A DNA stretch of 25,434 bases from Schoenoplectus triqueter (lineage: Eukaryota; Streptophyta; Magnoliopsida; Poales; Cyperaceae). Of this stretch, positions 1 to 12,111 are shown in pieces. Numbering within the stretch: position 1 is the first letter of the stretch; each line of letters starts with the position of its first letter. The notes beneath the pieces are model-generated. The model worked only from the letters and a program-made list of their open reading frames with translations, was not told where the DNA came from and did not search any database. The DNA lies in NCBI GenBank assembly GCA_964058805.1, contig CAXKVV010001718.1, positions 1 through 25,434 on the forward strand, written 5' to 3'. The position numbers were made by a program, and so were the translations under genes.

Positions 1-983
1 TCTCTGAAATTTAAATGATAATTGTCAAATGAGATTTGACAGTCAATTTGACAATGAGATGCGGAGTAGCTGAGGAACTATTCGTTATACTTTTACCCGT
101 CTCTTTCTCCTGTACTATTCTGATCGGACTCCAACTGAGAACTTCTGTTAGTTTCTGGTAAATTATCTTAAATTGTACCATAAGACAATTACAAACACAA
201 ATCAGTAATTAAGAGGTGAGAACCCTAACAAAGATGGTGACAGCTCGGAACTATTTCGTATTGGTTGTTCAAACCCAACTAAGTTTTCATGCAGAATTTT
301 ATTTATTTTTTTTTAAAAAGACGAGCCAAGACTCAACAATATCAAAAGACTCAACCATAAAGTCGGTTCAAGCTTTGGAAACTTATTATTCAGTCAGCTG
401 TATTGGCTGTATAATATATTAACAGTTCACTGCATTGCATTCATGATATGACCCTTGGTCATGATACCCAAGCAATGTTCATCTCGATGGCAACAATATT
501 TTCCTTAAAGAATAGTTACAAATTTCTGCTTTTTTCAAGAAAAAATAATAGTACGAACAATACACAATTGGAAATTTTTTTAATAAACAAAATAAAATTC
601 AATATAAATGAAAAATCAGCTACATATCAGAGGATCACCAATTACAAATTATCCTCATCCTTCTTTTGATATGAATAACACGGGGATACCAATCAGCAGG
701 GGCAATATCAACTGCATCAGTACTGTTCCAACACTTGTAAAGCGAAACCCTATTTGCTCCCAGCTATAATTACCACATTATAAGCCTCCATAGAACTCCA
801 TAGAACAATGCTAAGCGTTGCTAACGCCATGGATAAATTAAACAATGCCCCATGGAGGAGTCCATCAAAACTGGATCTAATCTATTGGTCCCGGGGAATT
901 TTTCTATTTAGGTGCAAAACCCTTCCTTCACCTATAGCTGTCAACTTTCAAATGGAGGGAAAAAATAATACACCAAAAGCCTA
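1..983. other. Intergenic, AT-rich; probably includes the GAUT 3' UTR
   Basis: No coding region is supportable here; the open frames are short, low in complexity and lack family motifs. The right part lies immediately downstream of the minus-strand GAUT stop codon at 984-986, so it probably contains that gene's 3' UTR and poly(A) site, which I cannot place. A 10-bp inverted repeat, ATTGTCAAAT near 20 and ATTTGACAAT near 46, sits at the left edge. Confidence 0.5.
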
Positions 984-3325
984 TTAGTGCACCAAGCACC
1001 GTTGCAACAGTGGGTGAGAGTAGTCTACATACTTATCCCACAAACCCTTGTACTTCTCCATTCCAATCTTAAGCCATGGTTTCAAATTCCCATTGTAATG
1101 CAACACCGCTCCTTCCTTAATTTCCTTTGGGTCCACGTTTGTATAACCCAGACCCAACACATGCCACTTGGGATCCAAGGGGTGGACCAGACCGTAAAAT
1201 GCCAGCAAACCAGGTGGCAATGTGCCAAGTTTCCATAGTGTGTGATCAGAATTTCTCTCTTGCCAATAATGGTATATACCTGTCACGTTTTTCTTTCTCC
1301 ACTCCCTCAGATCCAACACATTCATGCCAAATGCCCAGCCACATGCATCAGGGTCAAAATGTGCTCGAATCAAGGGGTGGGAATAATTTAGATACTTGTG
1401 GAATCGGTGAAACGTCTCCGTACAAGTCTCAACCGCTCCCATTACGTTTCCATTTAGGTCAATTGTGAACAAATCAGAAAGGTCTTTCTGAACCACAACA
1501 TCATCGTCCAAGAATACCACTTTTTCCAAATCAGGGTAGATTTCAGGGATGTAAAATCGGAGATGATTAAGCATAGACAGGTACTTGGGATTTCTGAATT
1601 TGATAGGTGTTGCACCTTGGCCATTTGCAGAGAAGTAGAAGTTCTGTGTCGCAGCATCCTGCAACTGTTTTAGGACAGGTACATAAGATGCATTCAACCA
1701 GCTAAAGTCCTCCACCTTCTGGACCTCCACAGTGGAACCTTCATAATTATTCATGGCAAACCAAGCTTTCATAGGCAGATAATTCACCTCATCGGTTACT
1801 AAATGAAACACAATCTTTTCAGGATTTATTGAATTTTTAGTTGTGGAATTGACAGCCACTGATACTGCCAATATGTTATCTGAAAAGATGCAGAAATGAT
1901 AAAGACTATTATCTCTTAGCTTGTCTGACGAATGCACCCCCTCTGTCAGAAAGTTGTTATTCAATTCAGGATTTTTGAACCACTCCATGGTCAGCCTCAC
2001 GCCAAGACAGTACAACCCTTTGGGGAGGGTTTCGGCAGCAATCTGACCGAACTTGGTGCTTTTATCAACTTCAGATTTTGATTTCTCCTCGAGCGACTGT
2101 ATTTGCCCCTTAAGTTTCATGATTATGGAAGAGGTGTCATAATGAAACTGCTGTCCTTGGAACAAAAGGAGGGCCATGTCACGTATGGCCTGCTCTGATT
2201 GGTCAGTTCTCACATAAGGGGCATCGGTTGCAAGGAGAGACAGGAAAGATTGGGAGCGGCGGATCTGGGCAGTGAGGTCAGCAGCAAATTGGAGGTTGTT
2301 GCTCTCTTTGGCAAGGGCAACAAAGGCCTTTGCAAGAGAGATCTGCTCCACCAGCTGACGTGTGACTGAATGTGGGCTCAGCATCTCGTCTGTTATGTTT
2401 AAACCTTCTACCAGGCTTGTAAACATCGAGCTCTGCTTACATTTGTTCATGTATGAAAATGGTCAAGACTTAGAAATATATTTGCATAATCATATAAATG
2501 GGGGAAGTTAGACTAGCCAGATTTATATGTGTTATAGAAAAACGTGACAAAATCATTTTGTAGAAGATTTAACTGGGGTAGGAAAAAATTACCAAAAGCT
2601 CCCAAGGAAATTCTTATGGAAGCTTAGTAGATGTTGGTCGATGCATAGCCAAGCAAAATTTTCATGCATAGAAAATTTATCCAGCACCAATAATTTTAAA
2701 TGCATTGAATAGAATATGAACAGCAGTACAGCACCCTCAAAAACTATGGTTTCTAGAATAAGCAGTTAACATCTGCCTCAATTTTAAAGAATCTCCAGTT
2801 ACTACCTACAATCCTCTCTCATTAATCAACTAGAAGCTAGCTGCTATAGAATCTGTCATCTTTTTCAAATATAAGAAGATGAACTAATTGTGCACTGCAA
2901 TTCTGCAAACTACCTCAATTGAGCTACTAGCCTCTTCCAAGACTACTAGTACACTGAACCTACTGGATCCAATTCCATTCCAACCCCGGAAACTCTAAAA
3001 TAACACACGGAGACAACTCAAGAGGTATAAATACATGGCTATTCTGATGATTCGTCTCAAAGGAACGTTACTGACAAATTTTATGAGCTATGATGTTACG
3101 GATAGCAGATGAGCAATTGGTTCATAGGAGATATGAAGGTGTGGAGAGTAGCAAGACCTGATTTAGGAGTGGGTCGGATCGGGGCCGGCTATGGTCGCGG
3201 CTGAGAAGAATAATGAGCATAAGAAACCCGAATCCAATAAGGATAATCCATGCCCAAAGAGAGCCGGTGAGGGGGGACCAGCGACGCCTTGACGGCCGCC
3301 GGAGATCGAACGGCCTTCTTCTCAT
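984..3325 (-). CDS. GAUT10-like: Galacturonosyltransferase, GAUT10/GAUT11 type (GT8)
   Basis: Type II Golgi membrane protein of glycosyltransferase family 8. GAUT enzymes transfer galacturonic acid from UDP-GalA onto homogalacturonan during pectin synthesis. The coding sequence has two exons: 3158..3325 (56 codons) and 984..2432 (482 codons plus TAA), joined in phase 0 across a 725-bp GT-AG intron (2433..3157), giving 538 aa, about the length I recall for Arabidopsis GAUT10. The start ATG at 3325 is followed by an Arg-rich cytosolic tail, then a membrane anchor at about residues 21-41. A stem region follows, with the GAUT10-like motif NITDEMLSP (68-76). The GT8 core shows the metal-binding DDD (365-367) in VFLDDDVVVQKDL, NPKYLSMLNHLRFY (337-350), CGWAFGMNV, LGTLPPGLL, WHVLGLGY and the terminal HYNGNLKPW (501-509). 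The C-terminus resembles GAUT10 more than GAUT11. No frameshift is seen. The family call is secure; the exact orthologue is inference. Confidence 0.95.
2433..3157 (-). other. Single intron of the GAUT gene
   Basis: The donor follows CAG at 3158 on the minus strand (CAG|GTCTTG). The acceptor is GTAAGCAG|AGCTCG, with the exon resuming at 2432. Both neighbouring codons are intact (Gln56 and Ser57). Joining here restores the expected family length and keeps the N-terminal anchor in frame with the catalytic domain. A start at the ATG at 2450 would lack the membrane anchor and would read into intron sequence. Confidence 0.85.
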
Positions 3326-3454
3326 TCGCACCTTCTCCTCACTCCTAGTCACAAGACCCGAATCCGATCTGATCCGATCGGAGCATGTCACAGATAACAC
3401 GTTGCTAGATTGGATCGGGTCTCAGGATATACAAGCGATAGCTCCACCAATGGC

Positions 3455-3460
3455 TTTATA
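3455..3460 (-). promoter_or_regulatory. TATA box of the GAUT gene
   Basis: The minus strand reads ATATAAAG, with TATAAA at 3460-3455, about 130 bp upstream of the GAUT start codon. A transcription start about 30 bp downstream (near 3425) would leave a leader of about 100 nt. Assignment is by position and consensus only. Confidence 0.5.
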
Positions 3461-3619
3461 TTTCGTCCTTTTGCTTTACTATAACATTAAATCTCGCCTC
3501 GCACGCGAGAGGGACATGGAGATCGTCTATGAAATGGTGGAGCTGAATTATAAAAGTTCTCTCCCCTTTCTTGTATTGACGCCTACAGTCTTACTAGGTC
3601 TATGCAAATGCAAGTAGCC

Positions 3620-5500
3620 AAGTACTAAACATAGATTATGATTTTGTGTAAACAGGTTTGTCATTTTTTTTACATTGACCATGGATGCGTTTTAACTTTT
3701 CAGTTGATTTCGGCCCAATCATTAACAAGGCCGATGTAGAATTTTGATTAGAGATAATTAGCGGACTATAATAATTTATCAGATATTAAATAAAAAATTA
3801 ATAATTTAATATATATTTTTATCTAATAAAAATATATTAAAATAATAACATTTTATATATTAAAAATAACAACAAAAAACTCAAAATAATAGATAATCAA
3901 GTTGATGAAGAAAGTTTTCATCTACGTAATTTTATATTTTGATATCTTTGCATAATTATTTCATTATACACGATATTAAATATTTTTTCTCAATAAAAAT
4001 AATTAGACAATTCAGAAGGTACATTATCGAAAAATATTATTTTTCAAAATTTAGAGAGACAACTGCCCCTTTAGACCCTCTTGGATCCGCACCTGCATTA
4101 ACATGCGGACAAGTATATTTAGGTTTTTGTTCTTGAAATAAGTAATTGATTATTTCTTTCTAATAAAAAGAATAATTGCTCAATTTAGCATAAAAAATGT
4201 AAATTATGGTATGGTAATCTGTTGTATTTCATAAATATTTAGAAAATTCATAATTTAAAATAACTTTTTTACGGATTCGTTAACAATGCCAATATCAAAT
4301 AATCATAAAACACAAAAGAAACTTAATCCTCCGTTTTTAAGCAGGTTAAGTAAAGAAATAATTACTTCCGGTACTTCACTTTACTTCTATATGGTAATTC
4401 CAATTTTGAGTTGCTATAGAGGACGTGAATTCCATTCAATTGCCATGTATATGTCCACGAAAATGTATGGAGTAACTTTTAGAGGATGCTTATATGTGTC
4501 GTGCTGTAACTTTTAATATAATTTTTGTCAATGCTAAATTAAAAATATATGAAAAATAATCGTAAGTATTGATGTCGAGACGTGCTTTATGATCATCTAG
4601 CATTAAAATCATTTAACAAACACATTGTCATCAAATGATAGTAATTAGAGAGCTTTTAAAGTGATTGAGCTTTTGTATCATTGCTAAATGCCATAAAACG
4701 TTTTTAAAGCTTGGCTAAAAATAATTTCTGCAATTTTTTGTTTATTATTATTTTCTTAGAATTATTTCAAAAAATATTTAAAACGATCAAGAATTAAAAT
4801 ATATTTGAAAATAACGATATTTTATCTCAAATAATTACTATTACTTTTCTGGATTCTACTCTTTTATTGTTAAAAGTAGGATACATTGTACTTAATCGTA
4901 TAAAAAAATGTCCATTTTTTTTATGATGTTATTTGACAACTTATGGCATATGATATGTCATATTTTTTATGTAAACATGGTTTGTCATATTTGATGATAA
5001 GAATTATACCGTGCTTTATCTATAAAAGTGTATGTACTGGATACGTTTATTATGTTCAGTTCTTTTAAGTTTTTTCAATAACTGAAATGGCCCCTCATCG
5101 AATAGTACAATGTCAATACTTCTAAAAATTGACGGTTCATATTTTGATCAAGGATATTTTTTCTCTCTATCATTTTCTATTTTTTTTATCATGTATATAA
5201 TAAGATGTCTAAAAAAACCTTACCAATCAAATAAATTAACCATTAATTATTTTTATTTTTTTTTAAAAAAGAAAATTATCCAATAAACTATTAGTAATTC
5301 ATTTATATTAGTTTCACACGTTCAATAATTATATTAATTTCACAAATTCATGATATTATATTTAAATTAAAATGTATATAAAAAATATTTTGTGCGTATC
5401 ATCCTGACGTCCTGTCATGCCACATGCTGTAAATTTTTTTCTTTCATAAACCATATGGTATTATTATTATGATCAACCTCAGACATGGATTTATCACATA
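3620..5500. other. AT-rich intergenic DNA without a recognisable gene
   Basis: Composition is strongly AT-biased with homopolymer runs. Open frames are short and encode no protein I recognise. One slightly GC-richer patch near 4064-4115 interrupts it and may be a scrap of an old insertion. No terminal repeats or target duplications were identified by eye. Confidence 0.5.
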
Positions 5501-5504
5501 GGCT

Positions 5505-5636
5505 TTGGGCCGAAGCCTAGCTATCCAAATCAAGCCCATACCATTCCCACACTAGGGTTTCTTATATTCATTCCTATAAAAAGCCTTCCCTTCTACCTGT
5601 TTTAAGCTTCTTTACGCTTCCTGCCGCAACACAAAG
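5505..5636 (+). promoter_or_regulatory. Orphan promoter and leader, plant ribosomal-protein type
   Basis: Within 130 bp there are a TGGGCC element (5505-5510) and a GCCCAT element (5533-5538), both TCP/site II-like; a perfect telo-box TAGGGTTT (5553-5560); and a TATA box TATAAAAAG (5575-5583). A pyrimidine-rich leader ends in ACAAAG before GT at 5637-5638, a plausible donor into a T-rich intron. Telo-box plus site II is the known architecture of plant promoters for ribosomal proteins and other translation or cell-growth genes. No matching coding exon is recognisable downstream, so this looks like a separated or decayed promoter, or a gene whose exons I failed to see. Confidence 0.45.
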
Positions 5637-7130
5637 GTGGTTCTCTATTCTTTTTCTTTTTTTTTCCCCTCAAACATCAGTGAGATATCTGATCTCTCTT
5701 CTTATCGATCTTTGTTTTGATTTCGATCTCAATCTCAATTTTTTCTTCGATGAAATGATTTATGATTTTTGCCTCACCACACCTTTGGTTGATTGAGAAG
5801 TATATTCCTCAAAGCAGCCCAGTCATGGAGGCATATATGAAATTCGGTGGGAAAACGTGGAGGCATATCCTTTTATATGGTTTTGCTTCTAAAAACTCCC
5901 ACCACATTATCATAAATAATGTAATCATAGATTCATACGTGTTGTATGGTATTCCATTTTTTTTCATGTGTCAAATGTAAGTGATATAACTTTACTATGT
6001 TTGTCAAACAAATGATAAGGTCAATGTAATTTGTGAAGTTTAATGTTTTAAAGGCTAAGGTTGTTTGCATTAAAAGTTATGATTCAAACAAGAAATACTG
6101 TGTGGTCTCACAACCAATTAATCATTTTGACATCCGACTAATTGTTTTTGACGAGCAATCGTTTAAATCTCCAAAAAGTCTTCTGAATACATTATACGTG
6201 GCTACATGCCAATCTTGACAGAGATTCCTACAACATTGCACAAACTTTCAATACTACAAATCAACTAGGATGTGTTACATTGCGTGAGTTAGATACTTAA
6301 ATTTCTTAATTGGTCCTTCAGATTTTACATCATGAATTCATCGTGATACATGATGTAAAATGAATGCTTGTAATCCATAATTAAGATTCTATTAACTAAA
6401 ATGAGTAAACTACTAAAGATAATTTATAAGTGTTTTTTCAAAAAGAAAAGGTCTACTTGACCGATTTGTCATGAAATAATCGACTAATTGTGCATGCTGA
6501 AATCACGTCAAATCACCTTTAAATCAAAAAAACGATTATGAGTCGCCTTCATCTATGTTTTCTCTGTTTAGTATTGAATATATAAACATTTTGGTTTTTA
6601 ACATTTACGTTTTACATTCAAATATTTTGCTACTATTTTTTAGCAATTACTTAACTGCTTTTACATTTACATATATTCTCATTGAGTGTTATTTATATTA
6701 AAATAATATACTTTTGTAAATGTTTACTTAACTTGGTTCCTTTTGAAACTTAGTCCGCTCAGATAAAAAAAATATGACACAAACAAACATTAGTACACAA
6801 AAAAAAGATATTGAGATGCCTTGAAGAATATATAGTTCATTTAAAAGACCATAAGAGTTTAAATATATAGTTTCATTGTGGAAATATTTTGTTATTGTAA
6901 ATCAGAAATTACGTCTATGAAATCTATTTTTTAATTAGATTATGAGATCATCAGAATGAAGATCAAAATTGAAGACTAAGTGATAAACAACTTTTGATCT
7001 GATATCAAATACAATGTTCTCCTTGTGGTAGATCAAAGATTCAAAATCCGGATAAAATCATTATAAACATTCAAATTTGAGCGATTAGTATCTCATTATA
7101 AACATTAATTATTACATACCGTCATCCTCA
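5637..7130. other. AT-rich intergenic DNA downstream of the orphan promoter
   Basis: Short open frames at 5762-5980 and 6033-6218 have no family motifs that I recognise. The second has fairly normal amino-acid composition and could be decayed coding DNA. Apart from the hairpin at 6322-6361 I see no defined element. Confidence 0.4.
6322..6361. repeat. Short perfect inverted repeat (hairpin)
   Basis: Perfect 13-bp arms, ATTTTACATCATG at 6322-6334 and CATGATGTAAAAT at 6349-6361, are separated by a 14-bp loop. Too short to assign to an element class; could be a MITE relic or chance in AT-rich DNA. Confidence 0.5.
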
Positions 7131-7139
7131 TAATTTCTC

Positions 7140-7496
7140 CTGTACCTTTTTCTCCACAGCCAATATTTTCGTCCCTTCTCTCTTCTCTGATCTCTCGCTC
7201 TCTTCCCAATTTAACTCATGGCTTCGAGTCTTCGATCCTCTGAGAACCACAAGCGTTTTTCTAAACTAGTTAAGTGCCTATCGGAAAGAGCAAAAGACAG
7301 CACAATAATAATTTTTAGTTTGGATGTTAGTCTTAAGACAAAGTCAATTAGTATAGTAAAAAAATATTTATTGCTTTCTAGACATAAAAAGACAACATGC
7401 ATGATTTTGAATTATTTATTATTCACTTTAGAAAAGAATAAAGCCTTTGAGAGAAAAAATTTTCTGAATCAAAATGAACATACTGGATTCATTTAG
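7140..7496 (+). pseudogene. Possible decayed 5' gene fragment, unidentified
   Basis: A CT-rich, leader-like stretch (about 7140-7217) leads into an ATG at 7218 in good context (CTCATGGCTTCG). The first 28 or so residues, starting MASSLRSSENHKRFSKL, look like ordinary coding sequence. From about residue 29 the composition becomes AT-rich and low in complexity until a stop near 7496. This suggests a first exon joined to non-coding DNA, or an exon whose donor I cannot place. I do not recognise the protein. A chance ORF is the main alternative. Confidence 0.3.
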
Positions 7497-8840
7497 ATTT
7501 TCATATTTTAATCTAACAGTCAGTATTCATTTTCAATGACAATAACACTTTGAGATCTCCTTTTATAAGGAGTAAGATGTGCACTGGATTTCATATATTC
7601 TGAGTATAGCTAGTTTGTGCGAGTTCATTATATCTATCTACCGGCCTCACTGTATGCTTAGAGCTACCACCATTTCCAATTTACCATAATAATTGTTGCT
7701 ATTGAACAAGATCACTCCATGCTATATAGTCAAACAAACTGAAATGTTAAACCTACAAAACAAAGTATAACAGGTTTAAAATTTAACAATAGAGTACATA
7801 TGTTAATTGATTCAGTGAAACCGGTTCAATTTTGCCTTTACATGCTAAATTTTGCAGTATTTTATCCTTTAGTATAAATTTGTCCTATTCAACGCTGCTC
7901 AAATGGTATTCAATTTAAAATGACACATATTGGTAGCAGTATGAAGTTATTTGAGTACATTGAGTCATATGAAGTCTGTAGATGACATTGAGTCATTGGC
8001 CGAGATATTTGAAGAATTATAGCATTTCAGGGAGGCGGTATTTGGTCACAAATGAAATTTTGTAGCTATTGAAACATTGATACAAAGTTGCAAACTGTTT
8101 AGATTCTTTCGTAAAAAGAGATTTTTCTAGCAACTTGGCGAGTATAAAGTTGTATATATCCTATTTAATTCAACATAAGTTACGTTATATGGTTGAAAAT
8201 TAAATATGGGAGATTAAAAAAAGTTTACTTAGAAATGCATGGACTTTTGACCAATTTAATTTATTAAATGGTGAAAAGAAATAATTGCACTTAAAGTAGA
8301 AATATATTGGAATAATTTGGAAATATTGATATAGCTATTATATCGGATGTATGTTTTGAACTAATGTAAGCAAAATTAATGGCTATTAATTAGATGCGCA
8401 CTAGAAAATTCAGATGTATATCTTGTTCAATTTGTACCCGATACACGCAATTTCTAAAGAGAAAAGGAAATTATGAAACAAAGAGGAGAAATCTGATGTA
8501 GATACATGTTTCATGTGATGCAATCAGCAATTTGCTGGGTCAATGCACAATTTATCTAACAGACACAAACGCAGAAAAGTAAATCAAAACCGAAATAATA
8601 TAAACCAGTCACTAGATTTACATCCTCATCAGATTAACCGCTCATTAAAATCTTAAATAGATAAATAATGATTTTTTCTATAATTGGCTGTATGAGTAAT
8701 CCTACTGGAAAAAGGACAGCAAAACTTCACAAATTTGTAAGGCTAGTTTTGAAGTTACGAGTTGTCACCTCCGCAAACCCCAACCATCATTGCAAGATTA
8801 TCCAACAATCAGTAGATATTGTATACCAGTCATACTCAAA
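7497..8840. other. Intergenic, AT-rich; distal promoter region of the sugar carrier
   Basis: No coding or repeat feature is supportable. The last few hundred bases lie upstream of the hexose carrier and probably contain its regulatory sites, which I cannot single out. Confidence 0.4.
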
Positions 8841-8847
8841 CCTCACT

Positions 8848-8856
8848 TATAAAAGG
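8848..8856 (+). promoter_or_regulatory. TATA box of the sugar carrier gene
   Basis: TATAAAAGG lies 133 bp upstream of the ATG at 8981. A start site near 8880 would give a leader of about 100 nt. The CA/TC-rich sequence that follows is typical of plant 5' leaders. Confidence 0.6.
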
Positions 8857-8980
8857 AGAGCACAATTTCCTTTCTATTCATCCACATCACAATCTTCCTC
8901 CAAAATTTTCTCCTGCCTCCTCGGTTTATACCCGTATGCCATTGTAGCATATACTAAAGGTTAAATCTTTCAACCGTACA

Positions 8981-10875
8981 ATGGCAGGAGGGGTAATCGT
9001 TGACACATCTGGAGGGAAAGAATACCCTGGCAATGTGACATTTTATGTCATTTTTGCCAGTGTTGTGGCGGCATTTGGAGGACTCATCTTTGGTTATGAT
9101 ATCGGTATATCTGGTATGTGACTCTCCTCATCTGAGCTCTCAATCGACCTTTCATGAATTATTAACATGCCTACATTGCTCATCATTGAAAATTCATATT
9201 GTTAATACATGTTTGCCTTGTAGGTGGTGTGACATCCATGGATTCTTTCCTGTTGAGTTTCTTCCCCTCTGTGTACCACAAGGAGAAGTTGGACACAAGC
9301 ACAAACCAATATTGCAAATTCGACAGTGGGCTGTTGACTCTCTTCACATCATCTCTGTATCTGGCAGCATTGGTTGCCTCGTTCTTCGCATCAAACGTCA
9401 CCAGGGCCTTTGGCCGTAAGTGGTCCATGTTCGGTGGAGGTATTATCTTCCTTGCTGGTGCAGCAATCAACGGAGCTGCTAAAGATGTAGCCATGCTCAT
9501 CATTGGTCGCCTTCTTCTTGGTGTTGGTGTAGGCTTTGCCAACCAGGTATATATGAACAATTTCTTGCTGTGGGCCACTTTCATCTAGCTGTAATTCTGC
9601 ACTTTAAATAATTCCATACACAGCAATGCCTATAATATGTATATTCCTTTTGACCACAGTCCGTCCCTGTATACCTTTCGGAGATGGCGCCCGCAAGACT
9701 GAGAGGAATGCTCAACATATTGTTTCAACTTATGATCACAATTGGTATCCTTGTTGCTAATCTCATCAACTACGGAACAGCCAAGATCGCTGGGGGCTGG
9801 GGATGGCGCGTGAGTTTGGGTCTTGCAGGTGTGCCGGCTCTCATGATCACTCTTGGAGCACTTTTCTTGCCTGACACACCCAACTCCCTCATTGAGCGTG
9901 GACACGCAGAGGAGGCTAAGGAGATGCTCAGGAAAATCCGTGGCACTGAAGACATCATTGCTGAGTATGAGGACCTTGTTGCTGCCAGCGAGGAGGCCAA
10001 ACTCGTCACTCACCCATGGAGGAACATCCTCGAGAAGAGGAACCGGGCCCCACTCTCGATGTCAATCTTCATTCCATTCTTCCAGCAACTCACCGGTATC
10101 AATGTCATCATGTTCTATGCACCCGTCCTTTTCAAGACCATTGGTTTTGGCGATGATGCATCCCTCATGTCTGCTGTCATCACTGGCCTTGTCAATGTGA
10201 TCGCTACCTTTGTGTCCATCCTTGTGGTTGATAGAATGGGTCGCAGATTCCTCTTCCTCCAGGGTGGCAGCCAAATGCTTCTCTGCCAGGTATCATCAAT
10301 TAATTTAGGCTCAGCTATGCTACCAGTATTGAATAGCGCTATACATTAACTAGAAGAACATTAAGAAGTCACAATTCATTAAGAAGTCATTAAGAAGTCA
10401 CAATCACATTTATCATTCAATACAGATTATTGTTGGCATCCTCATCGGATCTGTGTTTGGAACTACTGGTGAAGGTGAGATGGGCAGGACCAAGGCATAT
10501 TTGATAGTGCTTTTCATCTGTCTTTATGTTGCTGCTTTCGCATGGTCTTGGGGCCCACTAGGATGGTTGGTTCCTAGTGAGGTTTTCCCTCTGGAAATCC
10601 GATCAGCCGGTCAAAGTATGAATGTGTCCGTAAACATGCTCTTCACTTTCTTCATTGGCCAATTGTTCTTGAAGATGCTGTGTGTAATGAAGTTTGGTCT
10701 CTTCTTCTTCTTCGGTGGATGGGTTGTTATCATGACCATCTTTATCTACTTCTTCCTTCCCGAAACGAAAGGTGTGCCAATTGAGGAGATGGTCCTTGTC
10801 TGGAAGCAACACTGGTTCTGGGGCAAGTTCATTTCTGATCAGGATATCCATGTCGGAAGGAAGGCTAGTGCTTGA
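8981..10875 (+). CDS. Sugar transport protein (STP/MST), hexose/H+ symporter
   Basis: A 12-helix MFS carrier that imports hexoses with protons across the plasma membrane. Four exons, 8981..9113, 9224..9546, 9660..10289 and 10426..10875, join through GT-AG introns of 110, 113 and 136 bp into 511 aa, the usual STP length. It starts MAGG and keeps the TM1 signature [18 protein letters not shown], with proton-coupling Asp40 and Phe37 (D42/F39 in STP10). Also visible: Arg140 in [15 protein letters not shown], Gln175, QQLTGIN (Gln294, Gln295, Asn300), Asn331 and Trp409 in [10 protein letters not shown]. Family motifs [24 protein letters not shown] and [11 protein letters not shown] are intact. Cys75 (QYCKFD) and Cys448 (MLCVMKFG) match the STP lid-domain disulfide. 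The region [18 protein letters not shown] and the C-terminus resemble grass MST proteins. Every sugar-binding position I checked is present, so it should be functional; exact substrate and orthologue are not determinable. Confidence 0.96.
10359..10405 (+). repeat. Short tandem repeats inside intron 3 of the sugar carrier
   Basis: The motif ATTAAGAAGTC occurs three times in close succession (about 10360, 10378 and 10389), two copies extended by ACAAT. It fills the middle of the 136-bp intron and ends about 20 bp before the acceptor at 10426. Probably replication slippage with no known role. Confidence 0.7.
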
Positions 10876-11600
10876 TTTACTTTCCCCATACCAAGTGTCT
10901 TTATATGGCAGTATTTTACTTACATCGGTTTGTATTTTACTTGCTTTGTTGTAAATTTGCACGTGAATTGTTATATCTAAGGAGAAAATTTTTTAATTAG
11001 TTGTTCAGTTCCATCTCTAGCACTGAATTTCCTTCCTCCTTGTCTTTAAAAAGTAAATTGCTCATAAGAACAATTTGATCTAAGAGCTCTCAAGTGGGAT
11101 AAACAATCAAGAAACAAACAACCATAATTTGTTTTCATGACTGGACATTCACAATGACATGAACTAAAAACATGGCAGAATCTGAGATGAACACAAATAT
11201 ACCAGCCTCTCTTATTGAAATCAATTAAGTATATGTTGCAAATTAGATATTAGATAAAAACCCATGAAGTGCCCCGGTGATCAAGAACTGGAAGATATTT
11301 GAGTCGTACCCAAAGCAATTTGAAGATCCCATTTTGTTCTCATGGAAAGAAGTAATAAAAAACACAAATAATAAAAACTAGTAATAATAATAATAATAAT
11401 GATGGGGCATATGATCTAAGATTTTTGTGGTTGTTTGTACTTGTATTTGTATTTGTGCGGTACGAGTTGTTTTGTACCATGCCACTTTTCTCAAAAATAA
11501 TAATAATAATGAGGCAAATAAAATATGACAAGATATCTAGTATCTGTGATTTTCCTCTTCTTTTGGCACATTACAACATGCAGAATTGTCCTAATTAGGC
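10876..11600. other. 3' flank of the sugar carrier, with (TAA)n microsatellites
   Basis: The first 100-150 bp after the stop is presumably 3' UTR. Two short trinucleotide microsatellites follow: TAA repeats at about 11382-11400 and AAT repeats at about 11496-11511. No gene is seen. Confidence 0.6.
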
Positions 11601-12111
11601 AGAAAGAGCGCTTAGTGTCGGAATTGAGCAGTCCACTTATACTAAAAAGTCAAGTTATTATTATCATATCAGAAAACTACTAGCTTGGTCCCATCTAAAT
11701 CCATAATTATTATGTTAAAGAGGTTATTTTAAATGGGATGGGGATCCCTTCTAAATGATACTTCATTACTATATACATGTGGCCCCTCTGCTACGATTCA
11801 CAGGTATGAAGAGATGATTTTAAGAGCCATCAATTGAACACCCAGGATTGGTGGAGAAAGAGCGCTTAGTGTCGGAATTGAGCAGTCCACTTATACTAAA
11901 AAGTCAAGTTATTATTATCATATCAGAAAACTACTAGCTTGGTCCCATCTAAATCCATAATTATTATGTTAAAGAGGTTATTTTAAATGGGATGGGGATC
12001 CCTTCTAAATGATACTTCATTACTATATACATGTGGCCCCTCTGCTACGATTCACAGGTATGAAGAGATGATTTTAAGAGCCATCAATTGAACACCCAGG
12101 ATTGGTGGAGA
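11601..12111 (+). repeat. 254-bp direct tandem duplication, two apparently identical copies
   Basis: Copy 1 is 11601-11854 and copy 2 is 11855-12108; the match continues about 3 bp into the right flank. Read base by base, I found no difference between the copies. Each contains AGAAAGAGCGCTTAG at its start and GGATTGGTGG at its end. The unit is not coding and shows no terminal inverted repeats. Identity implies a very recent duplication or an assembly artefact. Confidence 0.93.

Noticed and set aside
3190..3425. GATCCGAT and GGATCGGG motifs around the GAUT start as a possible repeat element
   Set aside because: Part lies within the coding first exon and its leader. No terminal repeats or target duplication define an element.
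9630..10274. Minus-strand ORFs opposite the sugar carrier exon 3
   Set aside because: Antisense shadows of a well-supported coding exon.
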